The notes: a model not told the origin generated them from the sequence alone. A stretch of DNA of 17,611 nt from Bacteroidota bacterium (GCA_030706665.1 JAUZOB010000029.1:1-17611); one strand, 5' to 3'. Positions 1 to 7,438 are shown, counted from the first letter of the stretch. Program-made: numbers and translations.

Positions 1-2333
1 GCTACAGTATCCGAATAAATAAACTCCCAATTAATCCGCTTATTTAATTTCTCGGGACGGGCAGATATCTCTTCCAAGTCTGTCCGCTCAACTCCAAACT
101 CTTTTTTCAGAATCGAATCAACAATTACCTGAGCAGATTCTTTCGTTAAATTGGCTCCTGCTCTATTTTCAGGAAATATATGCTGAGCATTGATTACCTT
201 CCCCTCAGGAGTTATATCTACAGAATACTCTTCTGTTCGCTCTTCTACTTTACCTTTTATTTTGACAAACCGAACCTTCCACAATTGAGGATTTACAAAT
301 TTTCCCAGCAATTGGTTATATCCCTGTTTTCCAAACTTAGTCCAGACAAAGCGATGTTCCAGATTCGTATTCTGGTCTATATTCCCGACAATGGTCCATT
401 CCGCCGGTTTTATCTTAAACTGTTTGACGACTGCTTCCGATGCAATTTTCAAAGCCTCCTGCCTGTTAATCTTTAGAGGAGGAGAATCCTTCTTAAATGT
501 TGTAAAAACCGACCAGAGCAGAATTCCGGCTAATCCCAAAGGAATCAGATATTTTTTCCATGGAGAACCAGGCAACTCTATTCGTTCTTCCGGTTCCACA
601 TTTTCTTCTATTTGCGTTTCTTCCTTCCATGCTCCGTTCCTGAGATCATCCGGAAAAGAATTCCAATGTTTCTGCTTAATCCTGTAAAACAAGACAATCC
701 ATAATGGGATAAACAACAGTACAAGAACCATCAGGCGATCGAACCATATCCCGGGAGAAGAAGCTACCCACAGAGGTAATGAAATCCAAAATACATCAAC
801 CGTAAAATGGGCAATCACAGCAGGAATCAAGCCAAATCCCAAGTAGATGAGCCCCATTATTGTAAAAGGGAGCATCATCTCAAAAACACGCGCATACGAT
901 GGTTCCTGTGGGTAATTTGCATGTGCAGCCCCAAAGATTAGAGTTTGCAACACCAATACAGCACCTATCCACAATACCCGATATTTTGATTTCCGTGTGA
1001 GCAGCACAATCCCGGCCAACGGGACAGCCCGACATAGCGACTCTTCCCAAAAACCTGCCTGAAATGATGTTGCAAACGGGTCAAGCCAAGGCATATAGTT
1101 TGCTAAAATATTCGGATCAGAAAGCGGACTGGCTGGACTCCACCACCCCCAGTGCCTGGCAAGCAGGTAATAGGCAACATCGAGTGCAACAACTATTGCC
1201 ATAAACATGTATCCGGCAACAGTTTGTCCTAAAATAGAAATAGAACCGCCAGCAGCCGGTGACCATGCTTTCCACAGCTGTGTATGTCGGGGAAAAGCAA
1301 GCCGTCCCAGTCCCTCTGCAGCCATGATGGTTAAAGCAATAACTGCGCCCATTCCCAAGGCCCCGAATAATCCGGAAGCCAATATTCTTTGCAAAAGAAA
1401 ATTCAATGCCGAGGTCGAGGTATCATAATCAAACCACGAAAGGGGGATACTATTCAATGTGACCAGGAAGACAGAACAAAAGGCAATAGCAAATCCCCAA
1501 GCCAATGGGTTCTTCCAAATAATTCTCCGTTTCCGCAAAAGGAAAAACAGGCCGATAATAACCCCGCCGATCCCATATACAACGACAAGTCCGATTGTCC
1601 CAAATGAAGCAACCGTATTGTTTGCCGAACGCATTTCATCATACCGCCTGTCGAAATCTTCAGGGATCTTCATAAAATGCTTTACCTCCGAAAGTCTCCC
1701 TCCAGAAACCACAAGCCGAAGTCGATATGTTGCTTCTCCTATTTTTTGTCTGTTTTCTTCATACACGAACGTATGATCGACCCGCCCGCTAATCTTAGTT
1801 TCCTTTGATTTCTCTACCAGTGAATATCTATTCAGATTTATTCCCCATTTCTTTACAGCTTCTTTCTCGGCAAGCGCTCTCGCGGTATCCGCTGATAATG
1901 CTAACCCTTTTACATTCTCGGGATACTTTTCAGTAAAGCCATAACTCTTTCCTTCAGGAGTAAAATAGAAATTAACTTCTCTTGTCTCATGCTCTTTGAA
2001 GAGACGAACAATCCACTGATAGGGCACATAATGCCCATTCTTTACAATCGCAGTAAAGGAATCCAATCCGCCACCTTCCAGTTCTACATAATTCTGGAAA
2101 TGATCGTCTGTATTAAACATGATGGCTGTATTGGCATTCTGAGGCCCCAAAATATTTCTCGAAGCAAGATTTATAGCAGCATTTCTGGCAGCCGTACGGT
2201 CCATTGTAATCTTGACACTTACCAGAGGATTGGCCTTATCAAAGTTTTTTATTGCAAAAAAAGCACAGATGACAGCAATCCCTATAAAGATTATCCAGGG
2301 AATTGGTTTTTTAAAATCAGGTTTCAGGTTCAT
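1..2333 (-). CDS. CPBP-family intramembrane protease flanked by duplicated PepSY-like modules (3' part missing)
   Basis: The reading frame opens with ATG at 2333-2331 and runs off the left edge, giving 777 visible residues. One N-terminal membrane segment (about residues 10-28) precedes an extracytoplasmic region (about 30-240), a multi-pass membrane core (about 243-565) and another membrane segment before a second extracytoplasmic region from about 620. The core has the three CPBP motifs: EESLCR (E430, E431, R435), FGAAH (H471) and HFTVD (H509, D513). These are the proposed catalytic and metal-binding residues of the Rce1/CPBP glutamic protease superfamily, whose members cleave peptides inside or near the membrane. 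The two extracytoplasmic regions are homologous: W107/W685, T-P-E-G-K at 125/708 and K41/K621 align with a constant offset near 580. The repeats resemble PepSY-like inhibitory or binding domains, which is an inference. It follows rnhB by 103 bases. Substrate and role are unknown; most CPBP proteins are much shorter. Confidence 0.9.
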   Translation of the reverse strand, partial: MNLKPDFKKPIPWIIFIGIAVICAFFAIKNFDKANPLVSVKITMDRTAARNAAINLASRNILGPQNANTAIMFNTDDHFQNYVELEGGGLDSFTAIVKNGHYVPYQWIVRLFKEHETREVNFYFTPEGKSYGFTEKYPENVKGLALSADTARALAEKEAVKKWGINLNRYSLVEKSKETKISGRVDHTFVYEENRQKIGEATYRLRLVVSGGRLSEVKHFMKIPEDFDRRYDEMRSANNTVASFGTIGLVVVYGIGGVIIGLFFLLRKRRIIWKNPLAWGFAIAFCSVFLVTLNSIPLSWFDYDTSTSALNFLLQRILASGLFGALGMGAVIALTIMAAEGLGRLAFPRHTQLWKAWSPAAGGSISILGQTVAGYMFMAIVVALDVAYYLLARHWGWWSPASPLSDPNILANYMPWLDPFATSFQAGFWEESLCRAVPLAGIVLLTRKSKYRVLWIGAVLVLQTLIFGAAHANYPQEPSYARVFEMMLPFTIMGLIYLGFGLIPAVIAHFTVDVFWISLPLWVASSPGIWFDRLMVLVLLFIPLWIVLFYRIKQKHWNSFPDDLRNGAWKEETQIEENVEPEERIELPGSPWKKYLIPLGLAGILLWSVFTTFKKDSPPLKINRQEALKIASEAVVKQFKIKPAEWTIVGNIDQNTNLEHRFVWTKFGKQGYNQLLGKFVNPQLWKVRFVKIKGKVEERTEEYSVDITPEGKVINAQHIFPENRAGANLTKESAQVIVDSILKKEFGVERTDLEEISARPEKLNKRINWEFIYSDTV

Positions 2334-2393
2334 ACTGAAAGTTTATATCTGGGAACGTTATACAATCAACTATAGCAGAGTTTGTTTAACGTC

Positions 2394-2424
2394 TCAATAT
2401 ACACTATTCAGCATAAATGACAAA
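2394..2424 (-). promoter_or_regulatory. candidate Bacteroidetes-type promoter for the CPBP gene
   Basis: On the minus strand a TTTG (2424-2421) is followed after exactly 19 bases by TATATTGA (2401-2394). The Bacteroides housekeeping consensus is TTTG, 19-21 bases, TAnnTTTG. The -7 element matches only partly (TA and the first two T are right, the end is not). It lies 60 bases upstream of the ATG at 2333, in the only sizeable gap between rnhB and the CPBP gene. This is motif matching by eye; the AT-rich context makes chance matches likely. Confidence 0.3.
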
Positions 2425-2436
2425 AAAGTAATTCAA

Positions 2437-3054
2437 TTATTTTACAAAAGGGATCTCCAGCTGATCGGGCAATAAACGAAACGATTTCCGATGATACGGG
2501 GTAATCCCGTTTTCTTTGAGTGCATTTCGATGAGCAGCAGTAGGATATCCTTTATTTACAGACCATCCATAAACAGGATATTGTTCATGTAGCCGTATCA
2601 TATAATCATCACGATAGGTTTTGGCGAGAATTGAAGCAGCTGCAATGGAGTAATATTTCCCATCGCCTTTCACAATGCAACTATGAGCAATCCCCGGATA
2701 CGGTTTAAAACGGTTTCCGTCAATGATCAGGAATTCCGGTTTCACATCTAATTGATCAACCGCCCGATGCATAGCCTGTATTGATGCATTCAGAATATTG
2801 ATCTTATCGATTTCTTCATTATTGAGCATTGCTACCGCCCAAGCCAATGCTTCTTTTTCGATGACCGGTCGCAATGCATACCGCTGTTTCTCGGTAAGTT
2901 TCTTGGAATCGTTCAATATCTCACTCGAGAAATCAGCAGGAAGAATAACCGCAGCTGCAAATACAGGTCCGGCCAAACATCCCCTCCCGGCTTCATCACA
3001 TCCGGCTTCAATCACACCTGCACTATAAAAAGGTTCAAGTTTATTCGATTTCAT
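2437..3054 (-). CDS. rnhB: ribonuclease HII
   Basis: This 205-residue protein is complete and of the usual length for bacterial RNase HII, the cytoplasmic enzyme that nicks RNA-DNA hybrids and starts removal of misincorporated ribonucleotides. The family signatures are all present: CDEAGRG near the N-terminus (catalytic D20 and E21), IDGNRF (D112), and KGDGKYYSIAAASILAK with the likely fourth acidic ligand D131. The C-terminal Y-G-W-x-x-N-K-G-Y-P-T-x-x-H block (about residues 162-175) is also typical. The ATG at 3054-3052 lies one base after the TAA of the glycosyltransferase relic, which suggests the gene was once translationally coupled to that upstream gene. After relic formation its promoter must come from elsewhere, either from read-through of the sugar operon or from the intergenic region. 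Its base composition is close to that of the GH2 gene. Confidence 0.97.
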   Translation of the reverse strand: MKSNKLEPFYSAGVIEAGCDEAGRGCLAGPVFAAAVILPADFSSEILNDSKKLTEKQRYALRPVIEKEALAWAVAMLNNEEIDKINILNASIQAMHRAVDQLDVKPEFLIIDGNRFKPYPGIAHSCIVKGDGKYYSIAAASILAKTYRDDYMIRLHEQYPVYGWSVNKGYPTAAHRNALKENGITPYHRKSFRLLPDQLEIPFVK

Positions 3055-3055
3055 C

Positions 3056-3208
3056 TTACACTAAACATTTTTCCATTGATTGCCATAACGCTTCGAATGT
3101 GTTATCCCAGGAATAACGTTCCGATTGTTGATATCCCGGACATATGCATTTCACTCTTATTACATGATCGACACAAATCATTCTCATCTTTTCTGCCAGA
3201 GTACAAAT
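3056..3208 (-). pseudogene. C-terminal relic of a glycosyltransferase (GT4-type)
   Basis: A 50-codon open frame is bounded upstream by an in-frame TAG (3211-3209) and ends with TAA at 3058-3056, one base before the rnhB ATG. It begins ICTLAEKMRMIC and ends with SERYSWDNTFEALWQSMEKC plus LV. The pattern LAEKMR...QQSERYSWDNTFEALW resembles the extreme C-terminal helix of GT4-like glycosyltransferases, where an E-[RK]-[YF]-S-W motif closes the second Rossmann domain. The rest of a roughly 350-400 residue protein is missing: no donor-binding E-x7-E region is visible upstream in any frame. The relic therefore seems to be what remained when upstream DNA was replaced. It is too short to be a functional transferase. 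Family assignment rests on motif memory only. Confidence 0.6.
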
Positions 3209-3303
3209 CTATATAGAATCTTATGAATCCGACCTCCAAAACCGGTCTTCGCACAATGCCGTTTCAACCCGATTGCAATTTCTGTTGATTCAAATACAAA
3301 AAT

Positions 3304-3323
3304 AAAAACCATCTTCGGTTTTT
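3304..3323 (-). terminator. possible intrinsic terminator hairpin
   Basis: Seven-base arms AAAAACC and GGTTTTT enclose a six-base loop. Read on the minus strand, the right side continues as a T-rich tract (GGTTTTTATTTTTG), as expected for a Rho-independent terminator of right-to-left transcription. It could insulate rnhB from the sugar operon. The stem has only two G-C pairs, so it is weak, and the AT-rich context makes this uncertain. Confidence 0.3.
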
Positions 3324-3450
3324 GTAAATTTTGAATTACAAACTGGGTAACTCACTCGTCAAATAATCTCATCTTCATAAAATTCATCCTTCTCAATTTT
3401 CGGCTGCATTGTCATGTCATGAATAACGAAGAACATGGGCAATACAATAG

Positions 3451-3519
3451 TTGAACTACCGTTAAACTACCCTTCCTTTACCCTTTCTTTACCCATTGGG
3501 TAGTTGAAGGGTAGTTCAA
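3451..3519. repeat. large imperfect inverted repeat with 22-base arms
   Basis: The left arm 3451-3472 begins TTGAACTACC and the right arm 3498-3519 ends GTAGTTCAA. The arms are complementary at 20 of 22 positions. Within each arm the unit ACTACC (or GGTAGT) occurs twice, and the 25-base loop has two further TTTACCC units, so the element is built from iterated ACCC-containing units on both strands. The long stem could form a stable RNA hairpin in either direction, acting as a bidirectional terminator, or it could be an interspersed palindromic (REP-like) element. It has no coding capacity, and no target-site duplication is evident. Confidence 0.7.
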
Positions 3520-3567
3520 TCCTAAGGGAAATAGGATGCAATATTCTTGTATTATATAAGGAAGTAG

Positions 3568-3693
3568 AATTCCATTTATAAAGCGGAAAGTTCCGAAGAT
3601 GCAGCATTCCTTGTCCCGCCAGAAGCAGCGTCACTAAAATGGAATGTTAATCGTTTTCAGCAAACATTAAATAAAGCGAAGCCTCGCTCTTAA
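3568..3693 (+). other. orphan plus-strand open tail, possible gene-end relic
   Basis: A 41-codon open frame lies between an in-frame TAG (3565-3567) and a TAA (3691-3693) and has no ATG. Its translation includes SSEDAAFLVPPEAASLKW and ends NRFQQTLNKAKPRS. It looks protein-like in composition, but I do not recognise a family. The stop codon falls inside the 3678-3712 hairpin, an arrangement seen at gene ends. It could be the last piece of a gene once on the plus strand, or a chance frame. It is the only plus-strand open stretch in the window not antisense to a real gene that looks at all coding. Confidence 0.2.
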
Positions 3694-3712
3694 AAAATTA
3701 GAGCAAGGCTTC
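3678..3712. terminator. terminator-like hairpin downstream of the sugar operon
   Basis: GAAGCCTCGCTCT pairs with AGAGCAAGGCTTC over 13 bases with one mismatch, across a 9-base A/T loop. It lies 95 bases past the TAG of the GH127-like gene, the last gene of the minus-strand sugar operon. The tract after the stem is only moderately T-rich on the minus strand (GCTTTATTT) and AT-alternating on the plus strand. It may end or stabilise the 3' end of the operon transcript. Confidence 0.55.
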
Positions 3713-3806
3713 ATTATATATATGGGTTTGTTAAAGAGGTTCTATAATTCAGATATTAAGCTTTAGCTGATCATCTGCTTTTGTCGTAACTTAAACTAAG
3801 TATATT

Positions 3807-5882
3807 CTATTTTGCATCGATGAATGAATTCCATGACTTTTCGGTTACAGGAAACATGGTTACCCTAAACTTTGTACATCCATAGGGAACCAATTGTATC
3901 ATGGTTTCTTCGCCATTATTAATAGGAGCTTGAGGTAAAGGTTGTTCCTGAGTTGGAAGCCAATTAAATTGTTTCGCCTTTACTTTTAATTGTATCGGTG
4001 CATCTATCTGCCATGCCCATTTGCCTGTTAATGGTTTTTTAATGACTGCTATTTGTCTGGATAAATTCTTTGAATCTATATCCAAAGCATAATTAAATTT
4101 CGCATTTGCCATTTCCTGGTTGGGATTTAGATCGGGAATTGGTAATGAAAACAGTAAGGGGCCATAAGTGATACATTCGTAAGGATTGTTAATACTTGTA
4201 TCTGCTGCAGATTTATATTCTTTTCTCAGAAAATAATTAGTTTGAGGATATGGCGTTTCTCTTCCTCGCTGGACCTGAACTGTCATCGGGAAACTGAGTA
4301 ATATCTTATCATCCATCTTCCACGTACGAACGATTTTAACAAATCCTTTTTCAGTTTTAATGGCAACATCTTTGTTATTTATTTTTATTGACGGTTGACT
4401 ACACCATTCCGGAATCCGAAGATATACCGGCATCGTAATTTCTTTTGGTAAATTAAAAGTCATCACGATCTTATTATCAAAAGGATAAGTTGTTTTGCAA
4501 TTGATAACTACTTTTACATTATTGATTTTTTTATCTACTTTACATGGGCCATATAACGTTGCAGCCAAACCATTGTCCACCGTCGCCATCCACATGTTGC
4601 TGATATAGTCCGGAATAATGTTGTTTGAATTCCCGACACAGCACAATGTTACTTGTCCGTATCTGGTAAATTTCAAGTCTCCATTTCCAGGAACGGGAAC
4701 TTCTTCAGGTAGTTTGTTACTAAATCTGTTAGGCGATTGATAATAGCACATGGTTTTAAAATCACGCGCGATAGGAGCAGGGCCTGCATTGAAAAAGATC
4801 TTTTCTATTTTATCGCCCCACTTCCTATTACCGGTCAATCGCATCATCCACAAAAACGACCACATAGAAGTAGGAACATCACAAGTCTCAATATGTCTGA
4901 AAGGTCCAATACCGGATAAAAATTCTTCAGAAGAACAAACCCCCTCAGGAAGTAAATTTTTTTCTTCGCCCCATTCCAGAATTTTGGTTGTGGCATTAAA
5001 TTCTTTTTCATTTCCTGTCCAGGAATACATCATGGCCGGCACTCTTGATGTTTCATAGAAAGTAATTCCATGATGAAAGTCGGGAACAATTACTCTTTTA
5101 TTCTGCCATCTTGTTTCTTCGTCAACAACGCTGTTATTTTTACTATATGCAATAATTTTATTAAGAATCGCTTCTTTGCCACTCATGAGATAAGTTTCTG
5201 TCATGGCATCAATATTGGTTGCACCCCGAGGCATATGCTCTGTAGAATCGGACAGAACTTTTATCGGAAATATCTGATATACTTTCACAAGAGCTTGCAA
5301 TATTTTAGGATCGTGAGTGGCTTGATAATAGGAAACCAATGCACGTCCCATAAGTCCGTGTCCCCAATTGTTGAACCAATCATTTACGACTGATTGCGGT
5401 TTCCAATAAATAAATGATTCACCTCCATTCAAAACACCGTTTACAACAAGGTTTAAGCGTGAAGATGTTTTTCTTATCAGCGTAGTGTCATGCAAGATGT
5501 ATCCTAATTTAACAGCTCCGTCCAACCAGTAACTGCATTGTTCGATGGGCCAGCCGGTTCCATCTTCGTTTGTTTCTCTTGCCTTAAAGCCATAACCTTT
5601 CCAACCATGTTTGAATACATCCTCATACTCGTCCAGATGTCCGGTAATTCCATTTGCAGCATTGGTTGCCCAATCTTTTAACCACCCGCTCGGTTTAATT
5701 TCTCCTATTTCTAATGGAATAAAAGAAGGTAACACCTTCGCAGTTTTAGAATACATCAAAAATTTTTTTGCTGAATAATTTTCATCTTTTATGTCTTGAG
5801 CAAATACATTCCATGATGTTAGAAATAGAAAAATGAATACTGCCATTTTTTTAGATCGATTCACTATTTTATATTGATTCAT
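3807..5882 (-). CDS. GH127/DUF1680 beta-L-arabinofuranosidase-like cysteine glycosidase
   Basis: The protein has 691 residues and a signal peptide (hydrophobic stretch about 12-26, likely cut near F-A-Q-D, residues 27-30), with no lipobox cysteine, so a periplasmic location is inferred. An (alpha/alpha)6-barrel of the DUF1680 type spans about 50-430 and is followed by beta-sandwich regions to the end. GH127 enzymes use a zinc-bound cysteine nucleophile; in HypBA1 the ligands are E338, C340, C417 and C418. The same pattern is present here: E332-T-C334 in HIETCDVPTSMW and C414-C415 in TLCCVGNSN. E319/E320 could supply the acid/base. Known GH127 activities include beta-L-arabinofuranosidase and an aceric-acid hydrolase; the family GH146 shares this fold, so the exact substrate is open. 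It is the last gene of the operon, 61 bases after the MGH1-like gene, and its composition is AT-rich. Confidence 0.88.
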   Translation of the reverse strand: MNQYKIVNRSKKMAVFIFLFLTSWNVFAQDIKDENYSAKKFLMYSKTAKVLPSFIPLEIGEIKPSGWLKDWATNAANGITGHLDEYEDVFKHGWKGYGFKARETNEDGTGWPIEQCSYWLDGAVKLGYILHDTTLIRKTSSRLNLVVNGVLNGGESFIYWKPQSVVNDWFNNWGHGLMGRALVSYYQATHDPKILQALVKVYQIFPIKVLSDSTEHMPRGATNIDAMTETYLMSGKEAILNKIIAYSKNNSVVDEETRWQNKRVIVPDFHHGITFYETSRVPAMMYSWTGNEKEFNATTKILEWGEEKNLLPEGVCSSEEFLSGIGPFRHIETCDVPTSMWSFLWMMRLTGNRKWGDKIEKIFFNAGPAPIARDFKTMCYYQSPNRFSNKLPEEVPVPGNGDLKFTRYGQVTLCCVGNSNNIIPDYISNMWMATVDNGLAATLYGPCKVDKKINNVKVVINCKTTYPFDNKIVMTFNLPKEITMPVYLRIPEWCSQPSIKINNKDVAIKTEKGFVKIVRTWKMDDKILLSFPMTVQVQRGRETPYPQTNYFLRKEYKSAADTSINNPYECITYGPLLFSLPIPDLNPNQEMANAKFNYALDIDSKNLSRQIAVIKKPLTGKWAWQIDAPIQLKVKAKQFNWLPTQEQPLPQAPINNGEETMIQLVPYGCTKFRVTMFPVTEKSWNSFIDAK

Positions 5883-5943
5883 TTTTTTGCTTTTATTGTT
5901 GTGCTGTCAAATCTGATTCAAGGATTATTTAGTTATAGGCCTA

Positions 5944-7344
5944 CTATTTCAATTCAATAGAGATCACATTGAACCCCTTTATGTTTGAATCAATTACATT
6001 ACGAGATTGTTTTTTACCGTTTAATGAAAACGATTTAATTTTTTTACCATTCCCCTTAATTATAATTTTCAATTCCGATTGACGATATTTAATATGATTA
6101 ATTTCCAAATAATGAATATCTCCTGGTAAATATGGTGAAAATGACATTAAGTCATTTTCTAAACGAATTCCAGCTAATCCATAAAATATCATACTAAGGT
6201 AGGCTGTAGCCGACCAGGTTTGATGTTTACAGGACTCCCAATGACGATCACATTGCCACCCCCCGTCAGGAATGCCAGTATAAGGATTATATATTTCTCT
6301 GAAATTGTAATCACCTTTATCACTATCAAGGGCAAGTTGGATTAAACTATTCAATTCATGAACAAATGAAGTGTGATTCCCGTCTATAATTGAAGCTTGT
6401 GCAAAAAAACCATTTACCATTGGCCAAATTATATTGTTATGCCTGCCTGTCCTTTCCGGGGAGAACATTGAAAAATCAGGATAGATTGAAGTTATTCCAT
6501 ACTTCGAAGTGCTTACATTTTTAATTAAATTATCACATTTATCATGATCCAGAACTCCAAACAATATGGCAAATGAGATTCCCAATCCTTCTTGAGATTT
6601 ATCAATTTTACCATCTTTATCAATTAAATAGTACAGTTTGCTTTCTGGTTCCGAATAAAAATACTTTAAGATATTCGCTTTCAGATTTTCCGCTTTTTCC
6701 TGATACATCCGAATCGTGGCTCTATTCTCATTCAATATTTGCCCCATTTTGATCAAGGAGTTATATGCTCCATAGTATAAACAATTTGTACTAAGACACT
6801 TAATGTTTTTAGCATTTTTCTGATCAAATACAGACGATGATATATTTAAGCTATCATATACTTGCGCTGGATAACCGGCAATTCCATCATTAAAAACAGA
6901 AGGTCCTTTAAATAATCCATATTTACTATCAAAAACGATTCGCTCCATTCCGTTCATCGTATTAGCTGAACAATGATAAGCTTGTCGAAGAAATTCTTTA
7001 TTCCCGGTTGCCTTATAATGGTTATATGCTGCAATAACCCATATAATTTTATCCCAATATTGATGACCGATCGTGTCTTTATGAATGGTGACACTCCATA
7101 ATGATTTTTCAGCTACGGTAGGTTTCAATAAACTTACTCCGTTCCATGAATTAATGGCTATATCTCTTGTCCATTCTCCTCCATAATCGCCGCCTGCGGC
7201 CAAAATTCCTCTACGGGTATTAATATTAATGGTACTAATTGCAAGATTATAAGCATCAGCAATCCCAGGTTTATCACAAATGATTTCCTGTCCAAATACG
7301 TTGCTTGTGATTAATATCAATAAAATGAAAAATATTTTTCTCAT
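5944..7344 (-). CDS. MGH1-like six-hairpin glycoside hydrolase of unassigned specificity
   Basis: The protein has 466 residues, a signal peptide (about 1-18, cut before Q19) and no lipobox cysteine. Nearly the whole mature protein looks like an (alpha/alpha)6-barrel, with a short beta-rich tail from about 400. Motifs recall the clan of GH63, GH37 and mannosylglycerate hydrolase: EWTRD (W58, R60, D61), S-V-F-N-D-G-I-A-G-Y-P (D153), RHNNIIWPMVNGFF (301-314) and FREIYNPYTG (E350) followed by HQTWSATAYL. In that clan an Asp serves as general acid and the Glu of the E-x-Y-N-P-x-T-G segment as base, so E350 is the likely base and D61 or D153 the acid candidate. It sits between a GH78 and the GH127-like gene, so it probably removes another sugar from the same glycan. 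I cannot assign a CAZy family or substrate. It is the most AT-rich gene in the window. Confidence 0.8.
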   Translation of the reverse strand: MRKIFFILLILITSNVFGQEIICDKPGIADAYNLAISTININTRRGILAAGGDYGGEWTRDIAINSWNGVSLLKPTVAEKSLWSVTIHKDTIGHQYWDKIIWVIAAYNHYKATGNKEFLRQAYHCSANTMNGMERIVFDSKYGLFKGPSVFNDGIAGYPAQVYDSLNISSSVFDQKNAKNIKCLSTNCLYYGAYNSLIKMGQILNENRATIRMYQEKAENLKANILKYFYSEPESKLYYLIDKDGKIDKSQEGLGISFAILFGVLDHDKCDNLIKNVSTSKYGITSIYPDFSMFSPERTGRHNNIIWPMVNGFFAQASIIDGNHTSFVHELNSLIQLALDSDKGDYNFREIYNPYTGIPDGGWQCDRHWESCKHQTWSATAYLSMIFYGLAGIRLENDLMSFSPYLPGDIHYLEINHIKYRQSELKIIIKGNGKKIKSFSLNGKKQSRNVIDSNIKGFNVISIELK

Positions 7345-7412
7345 AATAAATTGTTATTTTATAATTTATTTTTCACTCAGAATCGGAAAATAAATAGTCA
7401 TTGGTATATTCA

Positions 7413-7433
7413 AAACGATGCAATCATCCGTTT
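7413..7433 (-). terminator. hairpin between the second GH78 and the MGH1-like gene
   Basis: AAACGATG (7413-7420) pairs with CAT-CGTTT (7425-7433, one bulged C) around a CAAT loop. It begins 6 bases past the TAA of the GH78 gene. On the minus strand the stem is followed by only a short T run, so partial termination or an mRNA-stabilising 3' end is more plausible than full termination. It could set lower expression of the two distal genes. The stem is short and the call is tentative. Confidence 0.3.
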
Positions 7434-7438
7434 TTTTA

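Larger units (their letters stand above)
3209..3806. other. gene-poor intergenic region between relic and sugar operon
   Basis: About 600 bases without a convincing intact gene. It holds a small hairpin (3304-3323), a large inverted repeat (3451-3519), an orphan plus-strand open tail (3568-3693) and a terminator-like hairpin (3678-3712). Two tiny minus-strand ATG frames exist: 3312-3184, 42 codons, basic, and 3436-3359, 25 codons with the acidic end KIEKDEFYEDEII. Neither matches a family I know, and they could be decayed fragments or chance. I see no tRNA, IS terminal repeats or CRISPR units here. The density of fragments suggests a scar from past rearrangement. Confidence 0.6.

Noticed and set aside
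180..2375. Several plus-strand open frames of 60-128 codons
   Set aside because: They are antisense to the CPBP reading frame, whose motifs are clear; their translations show no domain-like features.
3184..3312. Minus-strand 42-codon ATG frame with a basic protein-like translation (contains KTGFGGRIHK)
   Set aside because: No recognisable family, its start sits in a hairpin, and it overlaps the glycosyltransferase relic in another frame; it is most likely a chance frame or decayed fragment.
3359..3436. Minus-strand 25-codon ATG frame with acidic end KIEKDEFYEDEII
   Set aside because: Too short and without any known match; noted only as part of the intergenic scar.
7345..7438. TTTG followed by a T-rich TATTTTCC upstream of the MGH1-like gene, resembling a promoter
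   Set aside because: The -7 element lacks the TAnnTTTG ending and the segment is so AT-rich that chance matches are expected.
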